DNA of 64,000 bases from CBDFLD01 sp965249005 (GCA_965249005.1 CBDFLD010000022.1:558001-622000); one strand, 5' to 3'; shown: positions 1 through 9,317, counted from the first letter of the stretch. Numbers and translations: made by a program. Notes: generated by a model not told the origin, from the letters alone.

Positions 1-100
1 ACCTCAATTTTTCTTCTCCGGCGTTCGGCAGGATCACGGCCTCGCGTCCGCCGCGCATTGTCCAGGTGGCCTTGAAGTTCATATTCTGAGAAGTGGCCGC

Positions 101-1735
101 ATGATCGATCAGCGAAACAGAACCGGTTATTTGCTGGCGATACTCCTCTCGTTTCACCCCCTCCCGGGTGCTGGACGCCCAGGTCAGGAATCTCTCCGGC
201 AAGCCGACCGGAACCAGCAACGACCGGAAGAATCCGTTGACTACTACGACAAGTGGCTCGAAGAGGACGTTGTCTACATCATTTCCCAGGACGAGCGGGA
301 CGTCTTCGGCAAGCTGACCACCGACCAGGAACGAGACCGCTTCATTGAACAGTTCTGGTGGCGCCGTGACACAGATCCCAGGTCTGCCGAGAACGAATAC
401 AAGATCGAACATTACCGGCGCATCCAGTACGCCAATGACCATTTCCATGCCGGGATCAGGGGTTGGAGAACCGATCGCGGCAGGGTTTACATTCTGTTCG
501 GACCACCCGACCGCAAGGAGAGCCATCCGGCCGGCGGCTGGTACCAGAGAAAAGCGCATGAAGGCGGTGGCTCCACCTCCACCTTCCCGTTTGAAATCTG
601 GGAGTACCGGCACATCGAGGGTGTGGGATCGGACATCGAACTGGAATTCGTGGATCCCAGCGCCTCCAATCTTTACCGTCTCACGCTCGACCCCCAGGAA
701 AAAGACGAGTTCCTCCACGTCCCGGGGATGGGACTGACGTTTCGGGAGATGGTGGATCCCGCTTTTAAAGGACAGAAATCAAGGGATCGTGTGCTGGGTC
801 TGCGCAGCCAGGGGTTGCTGGAGCATGCGGAAATCGTGGAACGGGCCAAAGATCATCCTTTTCAGAAGCAGGAACTCATGCTCAAGATCGCGAATGCCCC
901 TGCCATTCGCTATGACGATCTGAAGGCGATGGTCCGTACGGCAATCACCTACGGAGAGCTTCCGTTCGACGTTTTGACCGGTTTTGTTCGCATTGATGCG
1001 GACGATTGTCTGGTGGCTCTGACGGTGGTTCTGGACAACTCAAAACTTGCCTTCGAGTCCTGGGCCGGACGTCTGCGCAGCACCCTTCAGATCTACGGGT
1101 TGATCCGAACCCTCACGAAGAGGGTCGCCTTCGAGTTCGACGACGACATCCGGGCTATTTACGATGGCTCCGAGTTGGAGGGGGTGCGGGATCGGACCGC
1201 GGGGTACCAGCGCAAGGTTATTCTGAAGCCCGGTCGCTACAAGCTGGATCTGATCATCCGGGACACGGTCAGTGGCCGAGCCGGAACCAGGACCGTGGGC
1301 ATCCATGTGCCCTCTCAGCCGCTCGAGAAGCTCACCACCAGTTCGGTCGTGTTGAGCAGCGCGATTGAGCCAACCGGCGCGGAGCCCAGTGAGCCGTTCG
1401 TGCTGGGTCCTTTCAAGATCAGCCCGGATCCCGATCGGATCTTCGATCGAAAAGGACCTCTGGGTTTTTACTTCGAGATCTACAACTTCGAAGTGGATCA
1501 ATCCTCCCAGCAGCCTGCGCTTGAGGTCTCCTATGCACTGACACCTAGAGATGGCGAGCCCGCCTCCTATCGCGCCATGCGGAGCGGGCTGGGCCGGGCA
1601 TCCGATCGCCTCTACATCGCCCGTCTTGTGCAGCTGGGTGAGCTGGAGCCTGGTCGCTATGATCTGGTGTGCAAGATCCAGGACCGGCTGAAGGACGAGT
1701 CGATCGTCGTTCGGGAGCCGTTCGAGGTGCGGTGA
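101..1735 (+). CDS. GWxTD domain-containing secreted protein
   Basis: The 544-residue protein opens with a hydrophobic stretch (about residues 9-24) that looks like a signal peptide. The GWxTD signature is visible near residue 120 as GWRTDRGRVYILFGPPD, preceded by the usual FIEQFWWRRDTDP segment. The C-terminal half is beta-rich. GWxTD proteins are common in Acidobacteriota and related phyla; their biochemical role is not established, so none is assigned. The ATG at 101 is the first that keeps the signal peptide, but no clear Shine-Dalgarno sequence precedes it, and the frame stays open to the left edge, so a more upstream start is not excluded. It converges on the leftward kinase gene, with 18 bp between the two stops. 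Confidence 0.85.
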   Translation: MIDQRNRTGYLLAILLSFHPLPGAGRPGQESLRQADRNQQRPEESVDYYDKWLEEDVVYIISQDERDVFGKLTTDQERDRFIEQFWWRRDTDPRSAENEYKIEHYRRIQYANDHFHAGIRGWRTDRGRVYILFGPPDRKESHPAGGWYQRKAHEGGGSTSTFPFEIWEYRHIEGVGSDIELEFVDPSASNLYRLTLDPQEKDEFLHVPGMGLTFREMVDPAFKGQKSRDRVLGLRSQGLLEHAEIVERAKDHPFQKQELMLKIANAPAIRYDDLKAMVRTAITYGELPFDVLTGFVRIDADDCLVALTVVLDNSKLAFESWAGRLRSTLQIYGLIRTLTKRVAFEFDDDIRAIYDGSELEGVRDRTAGYQRKVILKPGRYKLDLIIRDTVSGRAGTRTVGIHVPSQPLEKLTTSSVVLSSAIEPTGAEPSEPFVLGPFKISPDPDRIFDRKGPLGFYFEIYNFEVDQSSQQPALEVSYALTPRDGEPASYRAMRSGLGRASDRLYIARLVQLGELEPGRYDLVCKIQDRLKDESIVVREPFEVR

Positions 1736-1753
1736 TCTGTGAGGGGGTCACAA

Positions 1754-4741
1754 TCAGTCGGTGGGCGCGAGGCGTTTGAGTTCTTCGAACCAGTTCTGCA
1801 CGATCCGGATGCGAGTGGGGAAGTGCTGTTCAGTGGCAGCCGTTTCCACGTCATCTCCCTTCTTGAGCAGTAAGAAACGTCCGTCCGGCGCGACGTCGTA
1901 TGAGCGAACCGGAACTGCAGATACATATCTATTCGCAACATGCTCAAACAATTCTTTGGGTGAGCCGGCAGTCAGACGGTTGCCGTTGACTTCGAGTTTC
2001 ACAGCAAAAAACTTGCTCTCCCAGCGGTAAAAGACTTCTCGTCCATCTCGCGACCAGGCTGGCCGCGTCCCTCCTTGAATCGAGAGCTGGACAGTCTGTC
2101 CGGAGCCTGTGGAGGGGCTAACGTAGACCTCTGGCCGCCGCGACTGAGTCGATACATAAACGATCCAACGCCCGTCCGGCGAAAACTCCGGGTACAATTC
2201 TGTGAATCTCGTCTGCGAAAAGGGCTCCACCGTCCCTTCACGCGACATGATCGAAATGCCAGGGATGTTGCTATTCAAAACCCCAAAAGCCAGCCGTTGG
2301 TTGTCCGGGGACCACGAGTAAGCATTAACCCAATCTTCCGAATGAAGCTTTTCAACTTCCCCGGGCTCTGAATCGACCTTCTTGACATAAAGAGCCGGTG
2401 GTCCCTCTCGGTCGGATTTAAAGGTGAAGTGGTCCGGTCCAGGTCCCCATACCGCAAAGCTCTGATTGCCCTCGAAAGTCTGCCGTCGCAGGAGCTTGCG
2501 CTTCCGATCGAAGAGCCAGATGTCTTTGGGGGGATAGGACCCGGTGAGCAACACGTGCCGGCCATCCCGTGAAACACGACCCGATAGGTACTCTCTCGCT
2601 TCCACCTCCAGTGGTTCCTCCCTCCCATCCCGGTTCACCCAGACCACAGAAGTCTTACGTTCCGGAAACACTGATCCCGCCACGTAGGCCAGCGTCCCCG
2701 AGGTGGAGAAGCTAATCTGGGCTACCCCCGTCTCACGATAAATGAATCCCGTATGTATGGAATGGTTGATTGCATCCAGAACCGGCACTTCGGGACCCGT
2801 GACCTCCAGCCTCTCGAGATCAAACGGAACTGCCAACAGCCGGCCTTCGCGCGCAAACACCACATGGCCTGTAGGCACATAGCGGGCATCGGACCCTTCC
2901 TCGATCAGGAGTTTTCGCTCACCCGTCTCCAGGGACTGGACAAAGATCTGAGCCCGTTCCTCGTCATTAAAAAAGTAGCCATACCGCAGCGCTGTAAAGA
3001 GCACAGCCCCGTTGTTCGGGAGGATGTGGGGGAGACGGTGGCCGACCTCTCCGGCCTCTTCGTCCAGTTGTGTGACCTCCTCCGGTTCGCCTCCGGAAGC
3101 GGATACGCGAAACATTCTGCCATTGAGGTCCCCAAAAAAGATCATGTCATCGGGACCCCAGGCAATCCCAAACCCGGCATTGCAGTTGCAAATTTCCTCC
3201 GGCTCACCCCCGGCCAGAGATAGATTCACTTTCAAGAGTCTGCTCCCCACCCCGAACCCCAACCATTTCCCATCGGGCGAGAAGAAGGGTTTCAGACCGT
3301 TTTCAGTGCCAGGGATGGGCCGCTGGGTCCATTGATCGAGCCGGCGCAGATAGATTCTTGTCTTCCTCGGACCGGAGGAACTGAACGGCGTCCCGGAGAC
3401 AAAGGCAACTTGAGTTCCGTCCGGCGATAGTGCTACGCCTTGCTGATGAGAATGCGCCAGCCTCTCTCCTTCGGGTAGCTCAATCTCACTGTGAAACGTC
3501 CGAGTCTCCGAAGCAGGTCGTGTGCCTGCTGTTTCAAATCGGTTCGAGATGAAGATGCCGATCGCCACCCCCAAAACCAACGAACCCAGAGCCCAAGGAA
3601 GTATTCGCTGCCAACTGGCAGCAGTCACCGCTCTCTCTGCAATGTGTAACGAACCTGCCGGATCCGCCAGTGCCTGCTCGATTTGAATCCGGGCATCGCC
3701 GATGTCCCGGCATCGTTGCTTCGGATCCTTCTGCAGACAGCGGCGCAGCAGCTCTCCTATCTTGGGATGTAGCTTAGCCGGAAGGGCATCCCAATCCGGT
3801 TCTGCCGCCAGAATCTGCGCAATGCTGTCCGACACGGTCTGCCCTGCATACGCCTTTCGTCCCGTCAACACCTCATACAGCAAACAGCCAAACGACCAGA
3901 TGTCCGTGCGCTTGTCCAGAGTCCTGCCACGCGCCTGCTCCGGACTCATGTACGATGCCGTTCCCAGTATCACCCCTTCACGCGTCTGCCCTTGCGTGAT
4001 CGTCGGAGAATGGGCTTGTTCACTTTCTGACAGCTCACCTTCGAACGTTCGCGCCAGACCGAAGTCCAAGACCTTGATCACATCTTCAGCCGTAATCATC
4101 ACATTCGCCGGTTTCAGGTCCCGATGGATCACGCCTTTCTCATGTGCCGCTTCGAGCCCTTCTGCAACCTGCCGGCACACTTTCAGTCCGTCTTCTGCTG
4201 CCAGTGCACCCCGCTTCAGTCTCTCCTGTAGGGTTTCGCCTTGCACGAACTCCAGTACCAGCAACGGCTTGCCGTCGGATTCCTCCAGTTCGTGAATGGC
4301 TCCAATGTTCGGATGATTGAGCGATGCCAGAAGACGCGCCTCTCGGTGAAACCTGGCCAGGCGCTCCCGATCCTGAGAAAAGACTTCGGGCAGTACCTTG
4401 ATGGCCACCTCCCGGCCCAGCTTGGTATCGCGGGCACGGTACACTTCCCCCATCCCGCCCGCTCCCAGGCGATCGAGAATCCTATAAGAGCCCAGTACTT
4501 GGTCCGCTTCCAGTGTGGCTCTCCCTTCAGCGAGATCTCTGGCTGCTAGCTCCAGGGCCGGGGATTCTATAAAGGCTTCAGCTGGCTTTTGATAGGCGAG
4601 CAGAGACTCCACCTCTCGAAGGAGTTCCTCATCCCCTGCGCAGGCTTTCCTCAGGAATTGACTGCGTTCGCTTCCTTGATACTTCTGGGCGGCGTGACAG
4701 AGTTGCTCCACCTGTTGCCACCGTTCAGGCTTCATTGTCAT
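1754..4741 (-). CDS. Ser/Thr protein kinase with PD40/TolB propeller (copy A)
   Basis: This is a Hanks-type kinase. It has a ~100-residue N-terminal extension starting MKPERWQQVEQLCHAAQ, then a P-loop (GAGGMGEVYRA), VAIK lysine, HRDLKPANV catalytic loop, DFG, and the GTASYMSPEQARG activation segment. A single membrane helix (LGSLVLGVAIGIFI) follows, then ~550 residues of repeated SPDG / DGRW motifs typical of a TolB/PD40 beta-propeller. The predicted topology is kinase inside, propeller outside, so it is a likely envelope sensor. The start is ATG 4741 or ATG 4735; both lie inside the 3' end of the upstream sigma gene (stop 4725-4727), which implies translational coupling. The longer in-frame extension to 4867 only reads the sigma gene out of frame. 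It is the only one of the four kinases here with the N-terminal extension. Confidence 0.9.
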   Translation of the reverse strand: MTMKPERWQQVEQLCHAAQKYQGSERSQFLRKACAGDEELLREVESLLAYQKPAEAFIESPALELAARDLAEGRATLEADQVLGSYRILDRLGAGGMGEVYRARDTKLGREVAIKVLPEVFSQDRERLARFHREARLLASLNHPNIGAIHELEESDGKPLLVLEFVQGETLQERLKRGALAAEDGLKVCRQVAEGLEAAHEKGVIHRDLKPANVMITAEDVIKVLDFGLARTFEGELSESEQAHSPTITQGQTREGVILGTASYMSPEQARGRTLDKRTDIWSFGCLLYEVLTGRKAYAGQTVSDSIAQILAAEPDWDALPAKLHPKIGELLRRCLQKDPKQRCRDIGDARIQIEQALADPAGSLHIAERAVTAASWQRILPWALGSLVLGVAIGIFISNRFETAGTRPASETRTFHSEIELPEGERLAHSHQQGVALSPDGTQVAFVSGTPFSSSGPRKTRIYLRRLDQWTQRPIPGTENGLKPFFSPDGKWLGFGVGSRLLKVNLSLAGGEPEEICNCNAGFGIAWGPDDMIFFGDLNGRMFRVSASGGEPEEVTQLDEEAGEVGHRLPHILPNNGAVLFTALRYGYFFNDEERAQIFVQSLETGERKLLIEEGSDARYVPTGHVVFAREGRLLAVPFDLERLEVTGPEVPVLDAINHSIHTGFIYRETGVAQISFSTSGTLAYVAGSVFPERKTSVVWVNRDGREEPLEVEAREYLSGRVSRDGRHVLLTGSYPPKDIWLFDRKRKLLRRQTFEGNQSFAVWGPGPDHFTFKSDREGPPALYVKKVDSEPGEVEKLHSEDWVNAYSWSPDNQRLAFGVLNSNIPGISIMSREGTVEPFSQTRFTELYPEFSPDGRWIVYVSTQSRRPEVYVSPSTGSGQTVQLSIQGGTRPAWSRDGREVFYRWESKFFAVKLEVNGNRLTAGSPKELFEHVANRYVSAVPVRSYDVAPDGRFLLLKKGDDVETAATEQHFPTRIRIVQNWFEELKRLAPTD

Positions 4742-5321
4742 TATCCCCCGTGAGCCTATCTCCCGCGAGCTCGCGCAGGAGCCACATCTTGGCCATCTTC
4801 CAATCGCGATGAATGGTTTCGGGAGAAACCTGTAGCTCCTCCGCGGTTTCCTGAACGCTGAGCCCACCGAAGAAGCGTAGTTCCACCACCTGGCATTTCC
4901 TGGGGTCCATAGCGGCCAGATTCTTCAGCGCATCATCCAGAGCGACCAAGTCCACACCCTGGTCTGTGGAGATAATCCCGTCATTGAGTGACACCTTCAC
5001 TGCCTGTCCCCCGCGCTTGAGCCGCTGGCGAGAGCGAGCGAATTCGACCAGGATGCGGCGCATCAATCGACTCGAGAGGGAAAAGAAATGATTGCGATCT
5101 TGCCATCCTACTTGCTGGCAATCGATCAACCGTAGGTACGCCTCATGGACCAGTGCGGTGGTCTGTAACGTGTGGCCGGGGTGCTGTCCGGCCATGTGAC
5201 GATGGGCGATGCGTCGAAGCTCTGCATAGACGAGTGGGGTCAACTGCTCCAGCGCTCCGGCCTCTCCCCGGTTCCAGGCCAGAAGCATCTCAGTCACTTC
5301 TTGTGTGGAGGGTATCGCCAT
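4725..5321 (-). CDS. ECF-type RNA polymerase sigma factor (copy A)
   Basis: The 198-residue protein carries an ECF sigma-2 region (LVYAELRRIAHRHMAG, then TTALVHEAYLRLID and FFSLSSRLMRRILVEFAR) and a sigma-4 helix-turn-helix (VVELRFFGGLSVQETAEEL, then SPETIHRDWKMAKMWL). It belongs to the Sigma70_ECF / TIGR02999-like group often found beside Ser/Thr kinases. Its 3' end overlaps the start of the kinase gene by 11-17 nt. No anti-sigma gene is visible. Established precedent (EcfP/PknT of Vibrio parahaemolyticus) shows that ECF factors can be switched on by a partner Hanks kinase; a similar arrangement here is inference. A second copy at 8721-9317 differs at two residues (R/G in RIAHxHMAG and E/G in TAExLQ). 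Confidence 0.92.
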   Translation of the reverse strand: MAIPSTQEVTEMLLAWNRGEAGALEQLTPLVYAELRRIAHRHMAGQHPGHTLQTTALVHEAYLRLIDCQQVGWQDRNHFFSLSSRLMRRILVEFARSRQRLKRGGQAVKVSLNDGIISTDQGVDLVALDDALKNLAAMDPRKCQVVELRFFGGLSVQETAEELQVSPETIHRDWKMAKMWLLRELAGDRLTGDNDNEA

Positions 5322-5570
5322 AGGGCGCTAATTATCAGTAAGTTAAGAAGCTTTTCGGCTTGACCTTCATTATAGCTCATCTGAACTCCATCGAACCCAT
5401 ACCAAAAACTTTGCCTTGCATTGACAGTTTTCCGAGCTGGTTGGCGTCTCCCGGGCTGAGGACCGAAGCAGTCATCACAAAGTTGGCTCAAGGACTCGGA
5501 ATGCATCGACGCGCTGCAGTGGTTGGCGCGCCGACGCCCAAATCTAGTTTCTCAATGAGGAGGAATCACT
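5322..5570. promoter_or_regulatory. Divergent promoter region, sigma A / beta-helix 1
   Basis: These 249 bp separate the leftward sigma gene from the rightward beta-helix gene. On the minus strand a perfect TATAAT -10 hexamer lies at 5374-5369; its -35 is weak. On the plus strand a strong GAGGAGG Shine-Dalgarno sits just before the ATG at 5571. The region is almost identical to 9318-9565, so both modules should be controlled alike. A promoter recognised by the ECF factor itself is expected here, but I cannot identify its boxes. Confidence 0.55.
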
Positions 5571-6171
5571 ATGAATAAGCAAAGAGCTGGATCCAGTTTG
5601 TTGTGGAGCGTCTTGGCATTGTTCTTCTTGGCCCTTCCGTCAGAAACAATCGAGGCGGCGACGTGGTACGTGAAGGCCACAGCCAAACCTGGCGGAGACG
5701 GCTCCAAGAAGCGGCCATTCAACTCTCTGGCAGACGCTGAGGCGGCCTCGTGGGTCGGTGACACGATTTACATTCGTCAATCCAACAAGCATGCGATACT
5801 CGATGGACAGATTGTGCTCAAACCAGACCAGAAACTGATTGGACTGGGGCCCGATGTGCGTAATGTGCCGGAAAATGCTGCGGGTGCCCGCATCACCTAT
5901 TCCGGAGGTGGCGGGTTTGGTTATCCCGACGGTGCCATCGTCCAGCTTTCCAGCGGTAACGAAATTTCCAACATTCACTTCAAGGACTTGATTTTTGGCG
6001 GAATTGTTGGTGTCGACGTGGACTTCTCTGGCGCAAATATTCACGACAATCTCTTTTCTGGCGTGGGCGTTAGAAACTTCTTTGCCCGTTTTTCCGTCTT
6101 TCTACAATCATCCTCGGGCAACAGCGAGGTGAGCGTGAGGGACAACGTGATCCGAGACGGGGAAGATCTAG

Positions 6172-7504
6172 CAGGCTGATGAAAAATCCGGTTTTGTGCC
6201 GAGATTGTTTCCGAACATGAACTTCGGCATCGATTGACTCTATTTTGGCAGGGGATATGAGGGTCTGGATTGGCACGGCGCATGCGTTAGGCCGCTCATC
6301 AAATGCTCGGACGAAGTCCACCCTGCTCCAATCACGGCTTTGCCTCCATCAGGTTTCTCATCCGGACAAGGTTGTAGGCAGCCACTCCGAAAGTGAACAT
6401 CCAGCCGACACGGTCCACACCGCGATGTCTTGTCTTACGCAACATACCCACAGTTTTCAGCCAACCAAAGATCTCCTCAACCCGCTTGCGTTTTCTCTGA
6501 CTGACGGCGTAGCCCGGATGGCGGGTCGTTCTCTCGTCAATGGCGCTCCTACGGTTTTTGTTATTCTGCGCCACGTGTGGAGTCACCTTGCGACGTCGAC
6601 TCTCTCTGATAAATGCTTTCGTGTCGTAGGCCTTGTCCGCACCTACGGTAATTTGATCTCTGCTAGGCAGCTCTTCAAGCATATCCAGCGCAGCGTCCCG
6701 TTCTGCTGTTCCCGTTGCCCGCGTGACCCGCACATTCACCGCAAGACCGTTTCGGTTTTCCATCGTGACGTGACCCAGATAGCACAACTTCGACTGCTGG
6801 CCTTTGGCCTTTTTGTACAGACGGGCATCTGGATCCGTCGTCGACTGATGCGTATCATTCGATCTCTTCTCACCCTTGAAATCCACCGTTGGATTTCCAG
6901 AACCATCCGTCGGCTTGCTGGGGCGGCTACCTTTCTTCTTGAAGCTCTTCTGTCCTGCCCATGCCTCTACCAGGGTCCCATCCACTGTAAAATGCTCGTC
7001 CGACAGGATGCTCTGAGCACGGGCGTGGCAAAGGACGCGTTCAAAGAAGGCCCTGGCGATGTCTCCCTCCAGAAGTCGGTCCCGATTCTTGCTGAAGACG
7101 GTCGCGTCCCAGATCGGATCATCCATGCTCAAACCAACGAACCAACGGTACAGAAGATTGTAGTCCAACTGCTCCATGAGCATCCGTTCGCTCCGGACCG
7201 AGTACAAGACCTGAAGCAACAAGGCTCGGAGCAACTTCTCCGGAGCCACCGAAGGACGGCCGACTTTTGCGTAAAGAACCTCGAATCGAGGCGACAGTTC
7301 TTGCAGAATGACATCGACCATGGTTCGAATGGATCTCAGCGGGTGTTCGTTCGGCACTCGTTTCTCGGCCGAGATGTAGCTGAACATCCCGTCTTGCTTT
7401 TCGTCCGGTCCGCGCATCGGTTTCTCCTCGAAGGAATCATCAATAAGAGGGTTCATATTGATGATGCACGAAAACCGATTTAGTTGGAGTTTTTCAGCAT
7501 CCTG
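6172..7504 (-). mobile_element. IS5-family insertion sequence
   Basis: The element is 1,333 bp. Its termini are imperfect inverted repeats: CAGGCTGATGAAAAA on the left and, reverse-complemented, CAGGATGCTGAAAAA on the right (13 of 15 match). It is flanked by a perfect 4-bp target duplication CTAG (6168-6171 and 7505-7508), which fits the YTAR target preference of the IS5 group. It carries one transposase gene and sits inside beta-helix gene copy 1. The intact flanks and intact transposase point to a recent insertion. Confidence 0.93.
6332..7456 (-). CDS. IS5-family DDE transposase
   Basis: The 374-residue protein starts with the DUF772-type N-terminal domain (HPLRSIRTMVDVILQELSP, then LLRALLLQVLYSVRSERMLM and FVGLSMDDPIWDATVFSKNR). 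A DDE catalytic core follows: first Asp in FTVDGTLVEAW, second in VGADKAYDT, and Glu in RVEEIFGWLK. All three catalytic residues are present and the length is normal for the group, so it is probably active. The start is ATG 7456. It cuts, moves and inserts its own element by acting on the terminal repeats. The long open frame on the opposite strand (6245-7483) is an antisense shadow. Confidence 0.95.
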   Translation of the reverse strand: MNPLIDDSFEEKPMRGPDEKQDGMFSYISAEKRVPNEHPLRSIRTMVDVILQELSPRFEVLYAKVGRPSVAPEKLLRALLLQVLYSVRSERMLMEQLDYNLLYRWFVGLSMDDPIWDATVFSKNRDRLLEGDIARAFFERVLCHARAQSILSDEHFTVDGTLVEAWAGQKSFKKKGSRPSKPTDGSGNPTVDFKGEKRSNDTHQSTTDPDARLYKKAKGQQSKLCYLGHVTMENRNGLAVNVRVTRATGTAERDAALDMLEELPSRDQITVGADKAYDTKAFIRESRRRKVTPHVAQNNKNRRSAIDERTTRHPGYAVSQRKRKRVEEIFGWLKTVGMLRKTRHRGVDRVGWMFTFGVAAYNLVRMRNLMEAKP

Positions 7505-8407
7505 CTAGGTGGCATAATCGCCATCTATCGGGGAGACAGTTCTGGCACCTTTCATTTTGAAGGCAATCACTTTGACAACATCGGGTTTCGGCCGCACGCG
7601 CTAAGTACGTTTGATACAGCATATATTCAGGCTGATATCCTGAACTCTTCAGCGAACAATATTGGAGCTTTCGGAGAATTTACTGAATTCGCCAACGCAG
7701 ATAGTATTCTCATGCAGTTGCACAACAGCTCCAAGCAGGACGTCGTCGTTGATGGATACACCTATGACAACACCGATCAGGTCGGAGGCATTTCGAACAC
7801 GGGCCTGGAATTGATCATCATTGGTCCAGGGATCGGTTTTCCTGAAGAGTCTTGGGCGAACAACGCAGAAGCGACCTTGAAAATTAACAACAGTAGCTTC
7901 AGCAATGCGGTAACCGAAGCTATGCAATTGAACAACATTGGCACGAATTCGTTGATGAGCGTAGAGATCACTAACACCACGGTTTTCGATGCGAATCCTC
8001 GACAGATAGGAGCCGCTCTTGGGCTTGCGGGTGCGGCCATCTCGGTCATCCCGGAATTTTTTGGCAACAGCGGGAGCCAAACGTTTCTGAAGGTCGAGAA
8101 TTGTGACATCGTTGGATCAACCGGTTACTCCGTCGGAGTCTACGACGTCGGCACGACCGGTTTCAGTACCGTGGTCGACATGGGTGGTGGAGCCTTGGGA
8201 AGCATCGGTCAAAACCGTATCCTGGAAAACGTCGCTGGTGAGATCGTGCTTAACCAGACGGACGGCATCGGAGAGTCCAACTGGTGGGGCCAAGACCCGC
8301 CACGGCTTGGACTACATGCCGGAAGTTCGTTCGACGTGGACCCGGTATTGGTGGCTGATCCCCGGCCATAATGGCAGGCACTCTCTAGTCAACAGCAACG
8401 GGAAAAA

Positions 8408-8429
8408 CGGGGCGCAAAATGGCGCCCCG
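8408..8429 (+). terminator. Hairpin after beta-helix copy 1
   Basis: A perfect 8-bp GC-rich stem (CGGGGCGC / GCGCCCCG) with a 6-nt loop lies 36 bp after the stop codon. There is no T-tract, so it may only protect the mRNA end or act as a weak terminator. Confidence 0.5.
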
Positions 8430-8507
8430 GAGCCGCTAAAAGACATCGAGGATGGTTAGGCAAAAGACCAGCATTTCCGGCTCGCCAAATACAGGAGGCA
8501 CTAGAAA

Positions 8508-8707
8508 GAATACGGGGACAGACACCATGTTCACCTGATTGCGGATTGATCCGATGAGACGAGAGAATAGGAGCGGGAACACAACCCCGATTGCATGCGC
8601 CGGCCTATGAGAGTGGAAACCGAGTCTTAAACCAAGTCACAATCTGTGACAGGTCAATGCGTCTCGACCACCAAAAATAGGTGAACATGGTGTCTATCCC
8701 CGTATTC
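8508..8707. mobile_element. 200-bp MITE-like element with 29-bp inverted repeats
   Basis: Arms at 8508-8536 and 8679-8707 are inverted copies with one mismatch. The left arm begins GAATACGGGGACAGACACC. The interior (~140 bp) holds no gene I can recognise and no transposase. The right arm ends exactly where the duplicated kinase-start sequence begins, so the element marks the breakpoint that removed the second kinase gene. I infer mobilisation in trans, for example by a REP-associated (Y1) transposase elsewhere in the genome. Confidence 0.7.
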
Positions 8708-8737
8708 CTGTTGCCACCGTTCAGGCTTCATTGTCAT
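8654..8737 (-). pseudogene. Truncated kinase start (stub of a copy-A-like kinase)
   Basis: Only MTMKPERWQQ of the kinase gene remains after sigma copy B. The frame then enters the right arm of the 200-bp element and stops at 8654-8656. The overlap with the sigma 3' end is kept, so the stub would still be translated as a ~25-27-residue peptide. It is a clear remnant of a kinase gene like that at 1754-4741. Confidence 0.85.
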
Positions 8738-9317
8738 TATCCCCCGTGAGCCTATCTCCCGCGAGCTCGCGCAGGAGCCACATCTTGGCCATCTTCCAAT
8801 CGCGATGAATGGTTTCGGGAGAAACCTGCAGCCCCTCCGCGGTTTCCTGAACGCTGAGCCCACCGAAGAAGCGTAGTTCCACCACCTGGCATTTCCTGGG
8901 GTCCATAGCGGCCAGATTCTTCAGCGCATCATCCAGAGCGACCAAGTCCACACCCTGGTCTGTGGAGATAATCCCGTCATTGAGTGACACCTTCACTGCC
9001 TGTCCCCCGCGCTTGAGCCGCTGGCGAGAGCGAGCGAATTCGACCAGGATGCGGCGCATCAATCGACTCGAGAGGGAAAAGAAATGATTGCGATCTTGCC
9101 ATCCTACTTGCTGGCAATCGATCAACCGTAGGTACGCCTCATGGACCAGTGCGGTGGTCTGCAACGTGTGGCCGGGGTGCTGTCCGGCCATGTGACCATG
9201 GGCTATACGTCGCAGCTCTGCATAAACGAGTGGGGTTAACTGTTCCAGCGCTCCGGCCTCTCCCCGGTTCCAGGCCAGAAGCATCTCAGTCACTTCTTGT
9301 GTGGAGGGTATCGCCAT
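8721..9317 (-). CDS. ECF-type RNA polymerase sigma factor (copy B)
   Basis: The 198-residue protein matches copy A except at two positions (RIAHGHMAG and TAEGLQ). All sigma-2 and sigma-4 residues that can be compared are intact. The E-to-G change lies at the start of the sigma-4 helix-turn-helix region and could affect -35 recognition; that is inference. Unlike copy A it has no kinase partner in the same transcript, only a stub. The nearest intact kinases are C and D, about 4.5 kb away on the same strand. It is divergent from the intact beta-helix gene. Confidence 0.9.
   Translation of the reverse strand: MAIPSTQEVTEMLLAWNRGEAGALEQLTPLVYAELRRIAHGHMAGQHPGHTLQTTALVHEAYLRLIDCQQVGWQDRNHFFSLSSRLMRRILVEFARSRQRLKRGGQAVKVSLNDGIISTDQGVDLVALDDALKNLAAMDPRKCQVVELRFFGGLSVQETAEGLQVSPETIHRDWKMAKMWLLRELAGDRLTGDNDNEA

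Larger units (their letters stand above)
4711..5768. repeat. Segmental duplication, unit 1 (sigma gene, divergent promoter, beta-helix 5' end)
   Basis: About 1,058 bp is nearly identical to 8707-9763, with only scattered mismatches and one single-base indel. The unit spans the first codons of the kinase gene, the whole sigma gene, the divergent intergenic region and the first ~66 codons of the beta-helix gene. Similarity falls abruptly after 5768: the proteins stay homologous but clearly diverged. Confidence 0.9.
5571..8371 (+). pseudogene. Secreted right-handed beta-helix protein (copy 1), interrupted by an IS
   Basis: The first part (5571-6171) encodes a signal peptide (MNKQRAGSSLLWSVLALFFL, then cleavage near TIEA/ATWYV) and the start of a DUF1565/pectate-lyase-like beta-helix (TWYVKATAKPGGDGSKKRP). 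The IS at 6172-7504 ends it early at a TGA (6177-6179). Removing the IS plus one CTAG copy joins GAT CTA G to GT GGC ATA in frame, giving ...EDLGGIIAIYRGD... and a ~487-residue protein. This is close to the 501 residues of copy 2. The 3' part (7509-8371) ends with the ESNWWGQDPPRLG motif typical of the last turns of such helices. The remaining fragments are probably non-functional, unless the secreted N-terminal stub of ~200 residues has a role. Confidence 0.88.

Noticed and set aside
1..82. Possible leftward gene start at the left edge (ATG at 82)
   Set aside because: 27 open codons without Shine-Dalgarno or recognisable family; too short to support.
6245..7483. Long open frame (412 codons) on the plus strand across the IS
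   Set aside because: It is antisense to a complete DDE transposase with all catalytic residues, and its translation has no recognisable domain.
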